A model generated the notes under the pieces. It did no database searches, was not told the origin of the DNA, and was given only the letters and a program-made list of their open reading frames with translations. Below are positions 51,565-59,886 of a stretch of 64,000 nucleotides of DNA, in pieces (the stretch's first letter is position 1; each line of letters opens with the position of its first letter). A program made the translations under genes and the position numbers. Origin of the DNA: Peribacillus loiseleuriae (GTDB lineage Bacteria; Bacillota; Bacilli; Bacillales; DSM-1321); NCBI RefSeq assembly GCF_001183985.1, contig NZ_LFZW01000001.1:1581812-1645811 (forward strand), given 5' to 3'.

Positions 51565-52218
51565 ATGATTATTAGTATTGTAGCGGGTGGACCGGTAGCT
51601 TTACTCCCGGATTTGAACGTATATAGAGAGAAAACAAGCATATGGGTGGGGGTAGATCGAGGTGTCTACACGCTAATGCATCACGATATTGTCCCAGACG
51701 CAGCGTTCGGAGATTTTGATTCTGTAACAGAAGCTGAGCTTGCAGACATCAAGGAAACATTGAATCATCTGGAAATATATCCAACGGAGAAAGATGAAAC
51801 TGATTTAGAAATTGCCTTCAACTGGGCGCTTTCAAAACATCCAGAAGAAATCTATGTATTTGGTGCAACAGGGGGAAGAATGGATCATTTTATCGGAAAT
51901 CTTCAACTCCTGCTAAAAAAACCACTCCTTGAACAAAAAAATAATCTGAACATTTCTATCGTGGACAAGCAGAATCTGATTTCGTTCAAAACGCCTGGTA
52001 CATATTCTCTAGAAGCTATGAATGATAAAAAGTATGTATCTTTTCTACCTATTTCAAAAGAAATAAAAGGAATTACATTGGAAGGTTTTAAATATCCGTT
52101 GACCAATCATGTCCTGCCTCTTGGTTCAACCCAATGCATAAGCAATGAACTAATTTCGCAATGTGGGAATTTTTCATTTACTGATGGCATATTAATGGTG
52201 ATAAGAAGCAGTGATTAA
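51565..52218 (+). CDS. thiN: Thiamine diphosphokinase
   Basis: ThiN transfers pyrophosphate from ATP to thiamine, making TPP. The 217-residue product has IVAGGP at the N-terminus, GVDRGVYTLM, DFDSVTEAE (the metal-binding Asp cluster, about 51-59), PTEKDETDLEIAF and GATGGRMDHFIGNL. The frame is open from 51550, but GGAGG at 51552-51556 serves the ATG at 51565. It follows a terminator or attenuator after rpe. Confidence 0.95.
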   Translation: MIISIVAGGPVALLPDLNVYREKTSIWVGVDRGVYTLMHHDIVPDAAFGDFDSVTEAELADIKETLNHLEIYPTEKDETDLEIAFNWALSKHPEEIYVFGATGGRMDHFIGNLQLLLKKPLLEQKNNLNISIVDKQNLISFKTPGTYSLEAMNDKKYVSFLPISKEIKGITLEGFKYPLTNHVLPLGSTQCISNELISQCGNFSFTDGILMVIRSSD

Positions 52219-52339
52219 TCATCACGCTCGGCAGGATAAACGGACTTATTTTATTTTACCGGTATCCGCTAATGAAATGATAACAGGCAATTAGTGATGT
52301 TTCTGAATGTAAGAGCAGATGTATACGAGGAGGGGCATT

Positions 52340-52420
52340 ATGAAATTTTATACAATTAAGCTACCAAAAGTCATAGGCGGCTTGGTAAGAGTGATGCTTG
52401 GAGCGTTCAAGAAAGGCTGA
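52340..52420 (+). CDS. spoVM: Stage V sporulation protein M (26-residue peptide)
   Basis: SpoVM is an amphipathic peptide that recognises the convex forespore membrane and anchors SpoIVA for coat assembly. The reading frame starts MKFYTIKLPKVIGGLV and ends GAFKKG, 26 residues, the same length as the B. subtilis peptide and with its Pro at the kink (residue 9). GAGGAGGGG lies 6 bases before the ATG. It is preceded by 120 bp of non-coding sequence and followed at once by a terminator. A SigE promoter is expected but no clear match was found. Confidence 0.96.
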   Translation: MKFYTIKLPKVIGGLVRVMLGAFKKG

Positions 52421-52435
52421 AGATATATATATGAT

Positions 52436-52466
52436 AACACCCGGATTTTGGGTGTTTCTTTTTTTA
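52436..52466 (+). terminator. Terminator after spoVM
   Basis: ACACCC pairs with GGGTGT across a seven-base loop and is followed by a long T-run. It is a clear intrinsic terminator. Confidence 0.88.
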
Positions 52467-52591
52467 AGAAAAAATCAAAGTTTTTTTATATCTGTAATTA
52501 GTTGATACAATTCCGTTTGGGAGAAAATATCGTTTTGGTATCTGACTTCAGGTGCCAAAGGCTAGTTGCGATTTCTAGAGACACGTTATAT

Positions 52592-52642
52592 AAGCAAATC
52601 CATTCAGAAGGAAAAGAGCACCTTCTAAATGGATTTGCCTTA
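52592..52642. repeat. Strong hairpin between spoVM and rpmB
   Basis: GCAAATCCATT-C-AGAAGG (52594-52611) pairs with CCTTCT-A-AATGGATTTGC (52621-52638), an 18-bp stem with one mismatch and a nine-base loop. Neither strand has a clear T-run. It sits 20 bp beyond the rpmB terminator. Function unknown. Confidence 0.55.
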
Positions 52643-52661
52643 TACTCGTCGTCGATAAATT

Positions 52662-52688
52662 AAAAAGGCACCCTTATGCAAGGGTGCC
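52662..52688 (-). terminator. Terminator of rpmB (minus strand)
   Basis: GGCACCCTT pairs with AAGGGTGCC around a four-base loop. On the minus strand a T-run follows. It lies 8 bp beyond the rpmB stop. Confidence 0.9.
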
Positions 52689-52695
52689 GTTAACA

Positions 52696-52884
52696 TTATA
52701 CGCGTTCTACTTTACCAGATTTAAGGGCTCTTGCAGAAACGTATACACGTTTAGGTTTACCGTCAACTAAAATACGTACTTTTTGAAGGTTAGCCCCCCA
52801 TGTACGTTTGTTAGCATTCATTGCGTGTGAGCGTTTATTACCAGTTGAAGTTTTTCTACCAGTGATTACACATTGACGTGCCAT
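52696..52884 (-). CDS. rpmB: 50S ribosomal protein L28
   Basis: L28 is a 62-residue large-subunit protein. The conserved [20 protein letters not shown] start and the [13 protein letters not shown] and [12 protein letters not shown] blocks are clear. Only one Cys is present, so this is not the four-Cys zinc form. GGAGGGAA precedes the start. It is the only minus-strand gene in this part, which matches the B. subtilis arrangement. Confidence 0.97.
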   Translation of the reverse strand: MARQCVITGRKTSTGNKRSHAMNANKRTWGANLQKVRILVDGKPKRVYVSARALKSGKVERV

Positions 52885-52953
52885 ATTAAATTCCCTCCTA
52901 ACTACTAATGCTTAGGTTTTCATAGTATCTTTAGTCTTATGAAATACCTTAAT

Positions 52954-52982
52954 AATTTATCATACCTAACTGGAGAATGCAA
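52954..52982 (-). promoter_or_regulatory. SigA promoter of rpmB (minus strand)
   Basis: On the minus strand TTGCAT (52982-52977) and TAAATT (52959-52954) are 17 nt apart, 70 nt before the rpmB start. Confidence 0.55.
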
Positions 52983-53014
52983 TACTTCTGTTCATTACTT
53001 TCAAGAAAAATACC

Positions 53015-53046
53015 TTGACATACATGATAAATAATTGGTTTATACT
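53015..53046 (+). promoter_or_regulatory. Possible promoter of the Asp23-family gene and fakA
   Basis: A perfect TTGACA (53015-53020) and TATACT (53041-53046) are 20 nt apart, longer than the usual 17. It is divergent from the rpmB promoter and 85 nt before the next start. The long spacer lowers confidence. Confidence 0.35.
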
Positions 53047-53130
53047 AGCACGGCATGACAATTCCTTTTAAAACATTTGCCAATATAGTAAAATGTTTAT
53101 AGCTAATGAGATTTTGGGAGGGGAACGTAT

Positions 53131-53493
53131 ATGTCTATTGAATTAAAAACGAAATTTGGACAAATTGATATTTCTAACGATGTAATTGCTACAGTGGCAG
53201 GTGGCGCTGCGGTGGATTGCTATGGCATTGTAGGAATGGCTTCGAAGAAACAATTGAAAGATGGCATAACGGAGATCTTGCGTCGTGAGAACTTCACTAA
53301 AGGTGTGATTGTACGCCAAGAGAGTGACGAAGTCCACATTGATATGTTTATCATTGTAAGCTATGGAACAAAAATTTCCGAAGTTGCCCACAATGTACAG
53401 TCAAAGGTAAAATACACCCTGGACAAAACGGTCGGATTAGCTGCAGATTCGGTTAATATTTTTGTACAGGGAGTTCGCGTAACGAACCCTTAA
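53131..53493 (+). CDS. yloU: Asp23/Gls24 (DUF322) family envelope stress-like protein YloU
   Basis: This is a small cytoplasmic protein of the Asp23 family, members of which line the membrane or respond to alkaline or envelope stress in other Firmicutes. The 120-residue product has DVIATVAGGAAVDCYGIVGM and the VHIDMFIIVSYGTKISEVA and VNIFVQGVRV strands. The role of YloU is not established. It is 18 bp upstream of fakA, and the pairing is conserved in Firmicutes. GGGAGGGGAA precedes the ATG. Confidence 0.9.
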   Translation: MSIELKTKFGQIDISNDVIATVAGGAAVDCYGIVGMASKKQLKDGITEILRRENFTKGVIVRQESDEVHIDMFIIVSYGTKISEVAHNVQSKVKYTLDKTVGLAADSVNIFVQGVRVTNP

Positions 53494-53511
53494 GTCGAGG
53501 AGGAAGTTTTT

Positions 53512-55188
53512 GTGTCAATAACAAGCTTAGATGGAAAACGTTTTGCGGAAATGATCATTCAAGGTGCCAATAATCTGGCTGCGAATGCTAAAATAGTCGA
53601 TGCGTTGAATGTTTTTCCTGTTCCTGATGGAGATACGGGGACAAATATGAATTTATCGATGACTTCTGGTGCGAAGGAAGTACAAAATCATGTACAAGCC
53701 CATATAGGGAAAGTAGGGGTAGCGCTTTCGAAAGGGTTGCTGATGGGAGCACGTGGTAATTCAGGCGTTATCCTTTCCCAGCTATTCAGAGGATTTTCAA
53801 AATCTATTGAAACGAATTCCGAAATAAATAGTCAGGAATTTGCACAAGCATTTGAAGCTGGTGTTAAAACAGCATATAAAGCAGTGATGAAACCTGTAGA
53901 AGGAACCATTCTCACCGTTGCGAAAGACGCGGCAAAACAAGCGATGATGTCTGCAACGAAACATGAAGACTTGATTGTGGTGATGGAGGAAATTGTGAAG
54001 GAAGCAAAAGCTTCTTTGAATCGTACACCAGACTTGTTACCTGTATTAAAAGAAGTCGGGGTAGTAGACAGTGGTGGACAAGGCCTAGTGCTTGTGTATG
54101 AAGGTTTTTTAGCAGAAATGAAAGGTGAAGATCTCCCTAACGCACTTGACCACCTTCCATCTATGGATGAACTAGTTAATGCTGAACATCATATGAATGT
54201 CCAAAGCCACATCAATACCGAGGATATCGTGTACGGTTACTGTACAGAGTTCATGGTGAGGCTTGAAGAAGCTAAAACTATAAAAAAACCATTTGTCGAA
54301 GAGATATTCCGGAATGAATTAAGTCAATTTGGTGATTCATTATTAGTGATTTCGGATGATGAAGTGGTTAAGGTACATATTCATTCAGAGTCTCCTGGAG
54401 ACTGCATGAATTATGGACAGCAATACGGTAGTTTAATTAAATTGAAAGTCGAGAATATGCGCGAGCAGCACACAGCTATTGTAGGTGAAACAAGTGCTAC
54501 TTTAAATGTAACATCAAAGCCGAGAGTTAAAGAAAAGTACGGCATTGTTTCTATATCGATGGGTTCAGGTATTAGCGAATTATTTAAAAGTATTGGTGCG
54601 ACCGTTGTTATTGAGGGCGGACAAACGATGAATCCGAGCACTCAAGATATTGTTAAGGCTGTCGAGGACGCGAATGCAGAAAAAATCATCATCCTTCCGA
54701 ATAATAAGAACATTATTATGGCTGCACAACAAGCTTGTGACCTTCTTGGAGATCATGTGGTTGTCGTACCTTCTAAAACAGTTCCTCAAGGGATGTCAGC
54801 ACTCTTAGCGTTCAATCCATCCAATGGCATTAATGAGAATGCTGTAGCTATGGGAGAAGCTTTGTCTCATGTCAAAACCGGCCAGATTACGTATGCAGTC
54901 CGTGATACGAATATTGATGGGTTGGAAATTGAAAAAGGGGACTTCATGGGTTTGTCAGAAGGTAAAATTCAAATCAAGAGTAATAATAAGCTTCAAACAG
55001 CTAAAGAACTTTTGACAAGTATGATAGATGAAGATGCTGAAATTCTGACGATCCTGTTTGGAGAAGATGTAACTCAAGAAGAAGTAGACCAATTGGTGAA
55101 ATTTTGTAACGATACCTTTACTGATGTGGAAATTGAGGTTCATAGCGGAAATCAGCCACTTTATTCGTTCATCTTCTCGATTGAATAA
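53512..55188 (+). CDS. fakA: Fatty acid kinase catalytic subunit FakA (YloV)
   Basis: FakA phosphorylates exogenous fatty acids bound to FakB (DegV-fold) proteins, feeding acyl phosphate to PlsX and PlsY. The 558-residue product has an N-terminal DhaL ATP-binding domain (DGDTGTNMNLSMTSGA, about 39-54, and GARGNSGVILSQLFRG, about 82-97), a middle domain (VYGYCTEFMVRLE) and a C-terminal DegV-like domain. The start is GTG with AGGAGGAAG upstream. plsX, its downstream partner in lipid synthesis, is 5 kb away in this window. No fakB is present here. Confidence 0.93.
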   Translation: MSITSLDGKRFAEMIIQGANNLAANAKIVDALNVFPVPDGDTGTNMNLSMTSGAKEVQNHVQAHIGKVGVALSKGLLMGARGNSGVILSQLFRGFSKSIETNSEINSQEFAQAFEAGVKTAYKAVMKPVEGTILTVAKDAAKQAMMSATKHEDLIVVMEEIVKEAKASLNRTPDLLPVLKEVGVVDSGGQGLVLVYEGFLAEMKGEDLPNALDHLPSMDELVNAEHHMNVQSHINTEDIVYGYCTEFMVRLEEAKTIKKPFVEEIFRNELSQFGDSLLVISDDEVVKVHIHSESPGDCMNYGQQYGSLIKLKVENMREQHTAIVGETSATLNVTSKPRVKEKYGIVSISMGSGISELFKSIGATVVIEGGQTMNPSTQDIVKAVEDANAEKIIILPNNKNIIMAAQQACDLLGDHVVVVPSKTVPQGMSALLAFNPSNGINENAVAMGEALSHVKTGQITYAVRDTNIDGLEIEKGDFMGLSEGKIQIKSNNKLQTAKELLTSMIDEDAEILTILFGEDVTQEEVDQLVKFCNDTFTDVEIEVHSGNQPLYSFIFSIE

Positions 55189-55208
55189 TCATCTTTCAAC
55201 AGTCCACT

Positions 55209-55313
55209 GAGAAAAGAAATTACTAGGATTTATCCCAATCTTTTCTCTTGCTGATTGGGATTTTAAATGTCAAAATAGAGCTGCATGCCTTCTCGGTATT
55301 GCGGTTCTTTTTA
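55209..55313 (+). terminator. Overlapping hairpins and terminator after fakA
   Basis: GAGAAAAG (55209-55216) pairs with CTTTTCTC (55240-55247). ATCCCAATC (55232-55240) pairs with GATTGGGAT (55253-55261), and the two are mutually exclusive. A third hairpin (GAGCTGCAT with ATTGCGGTTC, two G-T pairs) ends in a T-run (55278-55313) and is the likely terminator. The 55314-55460 stretch beyond shows only a small AAAAGC/GCTTTT hairpin near 55400. Confidence 0.6.
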
Positions 55314-55460
55314 ATCTTTAGAAACATTGTCATACTTATATACTCAGAAGCTTTTTACAGAGTGAATGGAAGTATCACTTAACGTAATACTGATAATAAA
55401 AAGCAATTGGCTTTTATGATTCGTTTTCATTTTCTGGAAGTGATCAAAGATATATACTGA

Positions 55461-55513
55461 TTTATCCCGCATTAACGGGCAGTAAACCCCCGCCGATTGA
55501 AGTTTTACTTTAT
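55461..55513 (+). mobile_element. PATE-like mini-element, copy D (minimal)
   Basis: TTTAT (55461-55465) is followed by the intact left end CCCGCATTAACGGGCAGTAA, identical to copy A over its first 16 bases. The right end CCCCCGCCGATTGAAG and TTTTACTTTAT follow at once, finishing at 55513. The right-end hairpin has lost its 5' arm. At 48 bp it shows that both ends can exist without any cargo. It lies about 80 bp upstream of sdaAB. Confidence 0.6.
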
Positions 55514-55592
55514 TGGAACTTGTTCTTGATTTATTAATAAAATAATAAAAGGTATGGATGTTAAAGAATATGAAACCTAAGGAGAGTAATCG

Positions 55593-56255
55593 ATGAAGTA
55601 TAAAAGTGTATTTGACATTATCGGTCCCGTGATGATAGGTCCTTCAAGTTCACATACCGCTGGTGCAGCAAGGATTGGACGAGTTGCCCGAAATCTCTTC
55701 GGACGCGAACCAAAGTGGGCTGATATTTATTTGTATGGTTCATTTGCAAAAACATATAAAGGGCACGGAACAGATGTTGCACTTGTTGGTGGTCTACTAG
55801 ATTTTGATACATTTGATGAACGAATTAAACAATCATTGGATTTAGCTGTTTTAAAAAAAATGAAGATTTCTTTTCATGAAGAAGAGGCAGTGCCAGATCA
55901 TCCAAACACTGCAAAATTGGTGATTGGCGATACACAAGGTGAATTGGAATTAGTCGGTATTTCCATTGGTGGAGGAAAGATTGAAATTACTGAACTAAAT
56001 GGATTCAAGTTGCGATTGTCTGGTCATCATCCTGCTATTCTAGTCGTGCATGATGACCGTTTTGGAGCGATTGCTAACGTGGCTAATATTCTTTCTAAAC
56101 ACGAAATGAATATCGGGCATATGGAAGTATCGCGTAAGGAAAAAGGAAAAATGGCTTTAATGGTCATTGAAGTAGATCAGAATATCGATGACGTTGTTTT
56201 ATCGGAAATTGAAGGGCTTCCTTATATTACGCAAGTTGCGAGAGTGGTTGATTAA
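55593..56255 (+). CDS. sdaAB: L-serine dehydratase, iron-sulfur-dependent, beta subunit
   Basis: With SdaAA it deaminates L-serine to pyruvate and ammonia using a [4Fe-4S] cluster. The 220-residue subunit starts with the conserved FDIIGPVMIGPSSSHTAGAA motif, has the FYGSFAKTYKGHGTD-type segment (LYGSFAKTYKGHGTDVALVG), and ends in an ACT domain (about 148-220) that senses amino acids. TAAGGAGAG precedes the ATG. It is separated from sdaAA by about 200 bp containing a repeat. Confidence 0.95.
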   Translation: MKYKSVFDIIGPVMIGPSSSHTAGAARIGRVARNLFGREPKWADIYLYGSFAKTYKGHGTDVALVGGLLDFDTFDERIKQSLDLAVLKKMKISFHEEEAVPDHPNTAKLVIGDTQGELELVGISIGGGKIEITELNGFKLRLSGHHPAILVVHDDRFGAIANVANILSKHEMNIGHMEVSRKEKGKMALMVIEVDQNIDDVVLSEIEGLPYITQVARVVD

Positions 56256-56314
56256 CTATTACTAGAACATACAGAGCAAGAATGAAGAAAATATAAGTTT
56301 TATCAAGGAGTTAA

Positions 56315-56437
56315 GATGTCTAGCGCAAGCCGCCCTCGGATCGAGGTCACAAGCCAATCCGTTAAGAAGGTTAAAGAAGGACATTCATGCCGGATCATCT
56401 TGTGCTTGTCGCTGATAAGCGAAACTTTGAACTTTTC
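56315..56437 (+). repeat. Bacillaceae intergenic repeat, copy 2 (best preserved)
   Basis: The segment runs TGTCTAGCGCAAGCCGCCCTC, then GAGGTCACAAGCCAATCCG, then AGAAGGTTAAAGAAGGACAT, then TTGTGCTTGTCGCTGATAAGCG and finally CTTTTC. I recognise this order as a common Bacillaceae intergenic repeat of about 110-120 bp whose function is unknown. It can fold through AAGCG/CGCTT-like arms. It fills the gap between sdaAB and sdaAA, whose genes are usually adjacent. Confidence 0.6.
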
Positions 56438-56452
56438 TAAGGAGGATACTAA

Positions 56453-57337
56453 ATGTTTCGAAATGTTGCGGAATTAGTAGAAATGGCAGAGTCTCAACAA
56501 AAGAAAATTTCTACAATCATGATCGAACAGGAAATTGAAATAACCGGAAAAACACGCGAACAAATCTTGAAACAAATGGAAAATAACCTTGATGTCATGG
56601 AAAAAGCAGTGGAAAGGGGCCTAGCAGGAGTTAAATCTGTCTCAGGGTTAACAGGTGGCGATGCTGTTCTTATGCAAGAATATATAAAAAAAGGAAATTT
56701 TCTTTCTGGTGAAGTGTTGCTTGATGCCGTAAGTAAAGCGGTTGCGACGAATGAAGTGAATGCTGCGATGGGAACGATATGTGCAACACCGACAGCTGGT
56801 TCCGCAGGGGTTGTTCCAGGAACACTTTTTGCAGTGCAAAAAAAATTAAATCCTACCCATGAACAAAAGATTGCGTTTCTTTTCACTTCAGGCGCTTTTG
56901 GGTTTGTAGTAGCTAACAACGCATCCATTTCGGGAGCTGCTGGCGGTTGCCAGGCTGAAGTAGGATCAGCGGCAGGAATGGCAGCAGCGGCAATTGTGGA
57001 AATGGCAGGAGGCACGCCACAGCAATGTGCACAAGCAATGGCTATAACACTGAAAAATATGCTGGGACTTGTTTGCGATCCAGTGGCGGGGCTCGTGGAA
57101 GTACCTTGTGTAAAACGGAATGCAATGGGAGCGGCAAACGCTATGGTAGCGGCTGATATGGCTTTAGCAGGAATTACAAGCCGAATTCCTTGTGATGAAG
57201 TGATCAGTGCAATGTTCAAAATTGGTCAATCGATGCCATCTGCACTAAGAGAAACGGGTGAAGGAGGATTGGCGGATACACCAACTGGTCGAGCTTTAGC
57301 AGCTAAAATCTTTGGTATGCCGCTTACGCAAGAGTGA
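56453..57337 (+). CDS. sdaAA: L-serine dehydratase, iron-sulfur-dependent, alpha subunit
   Basis: This is the cluster-bearing catalytic subunit of the type 2 (two-subunit) L-serine dehydratase. The 294-residue product has CATPTAGSAGVVPGTLFAV (about 106-124), GGCQAEVGSAAGMAAAA and CDPVAGLVEVPCVKRNA (about 207-223), which provide Cys ligands. TAAGGAGGA precedes the ATG. Its stop overlaps the GTG of recG by 4 bp. Confidence 0.96.
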   Translation: MFRNVAELVEMAESQQKKISTIMIEQEIEITGKTREQILKQMENNLDVMEKAVERGLAGVKSVSGLTGGDAVLMQEYIKKGNFLSGEVLLDAVSKAVATNEVNAAMGTICATPTAGSAGVVPGTLFAVQKKLNPTHEQKIAFLFTSGAFGFVVANNASISGAAGGCQAEVGSAAGMAAAAIVEMAGGTPQQCAQAMAITLKNMLGLVCDPVAGLVEVPCVKRNAMGAANAMVAADMALAGITSRIPCDEVISAMFKIGQSMPSALRETGEGGLADTPTGRALAAKIFGMPLTQE

Positions 57338-59382
57338 ATCTGTCATTATTAGATCCTGTGACCGCCATTAAGGGAATTGGAAATGAAACAGCAGTGGCCC
57401 TAGAAGAGCTGGCCGTTACAACTGTTTTGGACCTATTTGAATATTTACCATTCAGATACGAGGATTATCGATTAAAAGATTTAGAAACGACTGAGCATGA
57501 TGAACGGGTTACAGTTGAAGGGAAACTTCACAGCCAGCCATCGCTTACTTATTACGGCAAGAAAAAGTCGAGGCTGATGCTAAAATTATTAACCGGCAGA
57601 TACTTAATCACGGTTATTTTTTTTAATCAGCCTTATTTAAAAAGCAAAATGAACATAAATGATGTGATTACTGTGACCGGTAAATGGGATCGTCATCGCC
57701 AAATGATAACCGGAAATGAATGCCATTTTGGTTCTCATAAGGTGGAGAATGAGTTTGAACCCGTTTATTCGGTGCGCGGAAGTATATCTGTCAAAGGACT
57801 ACGAAGATATATTACAAATGCTTTTGCACAATATGGAGCGTTGCTTGAAGAAAACTTACCGGATTCATTACTAACTCGTTATAAGCTGATGCCTCGTCCA
57901 AATGCACTTCATTCAATGCATTTCCCTGAAAATGCACAGACTGTCAAGCAAGCTAGAAGACGATTTGTATACGAAGAATTTTTATTATTTCAGCTAAAAA
58001 TGCAGGCAATGCGTAAAATCCAAAGAGAACAGTCACGCGGAATTCAGCAAATATTTGATGTGGAAAAGGTAAAACTGTTCATCGAATCTTTACCCTTTCC
58101 GTTAACAGATGCTCAAAATCGCGTCGTAAATGAAATTTCAGTTGATATGACATCTCCTTTTCGAATGAATCGTCTTCTTCAAGGAGATGTAGGTTCAGGG
58201 AAAACAGTTGTGGCTGCAATTGCTCTTTTTTCTTCTGTTACGGCTGGATATCAAGGTGCACTAATGGTGCCTACAGAAATATTGGCGGAGCAGCACGCCC
58301 ATTCCTTAAAGGCTATGCTTGAACCAATAGGAATTTCAACTGACCTTCTTACAAGCTCGGTCAAAGGGAAAAGGCGCCGTGAGCTTCTTGCTGCGCTAGA
58401 AAAGGGAGAAATAGATATTTTAATTGGTACCCATGCACTCATTCAAGAAGAAGTGAATTTTTGTAACTTAGGGTTAGTCATTACGGACGAGCAGCACCGT
58501 TTCGGTGTACAGCAACGGAGGATTCTTCGGGAAAAAGGGGAAAGTCCTGATGTACTCTTTATGACTGCGACGCCGATTCCACGAACATTGGCGATTACGG
58601 TTTTTGGAGAAATGGACGTATCTACAATCGACGAAATGCCAGCAGGCAGAAAAGTAATTGAAACGTATTGGGCAAAACATGATATGCTCGATCGAATACT
58701 CCATTTTATTGAAAAAGAATTGCGTCAGGGACGTCAAGCATATGTCATTTGCCCACTTATTGAAGAGTCTGAAAAACTCGATTTGCAAAACGTACTGGAC
58801 GTTCATGGGATGCTCACACATTATTATGCGGAGCGTTTTCATGTCGGCTTAATGCATGGACGTTTACCTGCTGACGAGAAAGAAAGTATTATGAAGCAAT
58901 TCAGTGAAAATGAAACCCAGATACTTGTATCCACAACCGTGGTTGAAGTTGGCGTGAATGTTCCGAATGCAACGGTCATGGTCATTTACGACGCTGAGCG
59001 GTTTGGGCTTGCTCAATTGCATCAACTGAGAGGTCGTGTTGGTAGGGGGAGTGATCAGTCGTATTGTATCCTTCTTGCAGATCCTAAATCAGAAAACGGT
59101 AAAGAGCGGATGAAGATCATGACGGAAACGAATGATGGCTTTGTTCTATCTGAAAAAGATTTGGAGTTGCGCGGACCTGGTGATTTTTTTGGAAAAAAAC
59201 AAAGTGGATTACCTGATTTTAAAGTAGCTGATATGGTTCATGATTATCGTACACTTGAGGTAGCAAGAGATGATGCGGCTCGATTAATTGCGTCAGAAAG
59301 TTTTTGGAATGAACCCCAATACGAACAACTTAGACAAAGTCTTGAAGAAACAGGAGTATTGAATGGAGAAAAGCTAGATTGA
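57334..59382 (+). CDS. recG: ATP-dependent DNA helicase RecG
   Basis: RecG remodels stalled forks and branched DNA. The 682-residue product has an N-terminal wedge/OB domain (about 50-145), then the helicase core with Walker A LLQGDVGSGKTVVA (about 284-297), DEQH, ATPIPRTLA, VEVGVNVPNATVMV and QLRGRVGRG, and the C-terminal TRG motif region. The start is GTG inside the end of sdaAA. It is the usual length (B. subtilis 682). Confidence 0.97.
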   Translation: MNLSLLDPVTAIKGIGNETAVALEELAVTTVLDLFEYLPFRYEDYRLKDLETTEHDERVTVEGKLHSQPSLTYYGKKKSRLMLKLLTGRYLITVIFFNQPYLKSKMNINDVITVTGKWDRHRQMITGNECHFGSHKVENEFEPVYSVRGSISVKGLRRYITNAFAQYGALLEENLPDSLLTRYKLMPRPNALHSMHFPENAQTVKQARRRFVYEEFLLFQLKMQAMRKIQREQSRGIQQIFDVEKVKLFIESLPFPLTDAQNRVVNEISVDMTSPFRMNRLLQGDVGSGKTVVAAIALFSSVTAGYQGALMVPTEILAEQHAHSLKAMLEPIGISTDLLTSSVKGKRRRELLAALEKGEIDILIGTHALIQEEVNFCNLGLVITDEQHRFGVQQRRILREKGESPDVLFMTATPIPRTLAITVFGEMDVSTIDEMPAGRKVIETYWAKHDMLDRILHFIEKELRQGRQAYVICPLIEESEKLDLQNVLDVHGMLTHYYAERFHVGLMHGRLPADEKESIMKQFSENETQILVSTTVVEVGVNVPNATVMVIYDAERFGLAQLHQLRGRVGRGSDQSYCILLADPKSENGKERMKIMTETNDGFVLSEKDLELRGPGDFFGKKQSGLPDFKVADMVHDYRTLEVARDDAARLIASESFWNEPQYEQLRQSLEETGVLNGEKLD

Positions 59383-59813
59383 TAGGTTTTTTAAAAGTGT
59401 TGGTGCCTTTCCTTGCACCTATTACGATCAGGTTATACATTTATGTCTAAATAACTTGTTTTTGTAGCTAAGGACCGGTGACGGTTTATCTAAAAAATAA
59501 GTGAGGTGATGGTATATCAGCAAATTTTGCTTTTAAGCTCCAGTTGCCATCGACTTGAAATCTCCATCTAACCAAGGCGCTCCTGCATTTCGGACAAGCC
59601 GAATAGGGGAGTCTTGGGCTTTTCTTTATGGACTAAATGTACTACGAAATTTTTTATTTGGATAACTTAATTTGTCTGTCTGCATCAGGCGTAACCAGCC
59701 AATTTCTCTGGTCAAAAGCCCCCAAAATTGATAGGGAGAAGAGAATATTCTCCATTGGCCTTGTTCGTCTAATACTCGCCCTGAGGTTGATTAAGCTGCT
59801 TGCACTTTTGTTC
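59383..59813. other. Gene-free gap between recG and fapR
   Basis: A GGTGC/GCACC hairpin lies near 59400-59422 and a terminator-like AAGCC/GGCTT with T-rich tail at about 59596-59633. A GGAGAA/TTCTCC hairpin is near 59733. The 59535-59590 part resembles the two ends of the Bacillaceae repeat (GCTCCAG and CCAAGGCGCTCCTGCATTTC). An open frame from 59637 has no ribosome site and no family resemblance. Confidence 0.45.
59535..59590 (+). repeat. Bacillaceae intergenic repeat, internally deleted copy 3
   Basis: TAAGCTCCAGTTGCCAT resembles the start and CTAACCAAGGCGCTCCTGC the end of the repeat present at 56315-56437. The middle is missing. The assignment is by eye. Confidence 0.35.
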
Positions 59814-59842
59814 TTGCAATCTGCTTTTTTTAACTATATACT
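59814..59842 (+). promoter_or_regulatory. SigA promoter of fapR operon
   Basis: TTGCAA (59814-59819) and TATACT (59837-59842) are 17 nt apart. The start point would fall near 59849, inside the FapR operator. Confidence 0.75.
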
Positions 59843-59846
59843 ACTA

Positions 59847-59863
59847 TTAGTACCTAGTCATAA
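59847..59863 (+). promoter_or_regulatory. FapR operator
   Basis: TTAGTACCTAGTCATAA matches the B. subtilis FapR palindrome TTAGTACCTRNTACTAA at 15 of 17 positions. It overlaps the expected start point of the fapR-plsX-fabD-fabG transcript, so FapR bound here would repress until malonyl-CoA releases it. Confidence 0.8.
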
Positions 59864-59886
59864 TACTATGGATGGTGACCTTCAAA

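Noticed and set aside
56316..56477. Small ORF of 53 codons with AAGGAG upstream, between sdaAB and sdaAA
   Set aside because: It lies in an intergenic repeat and its product resembles no family; the frame continues by chance into sdaAA.
56494..57219. Minus-strand ORF of 241 codons opposite sdaAA
   Set aside because: It is antisense to a strongly conserved gene, is biased in composition (Ala/Ser-rich), and has no family resemblance.
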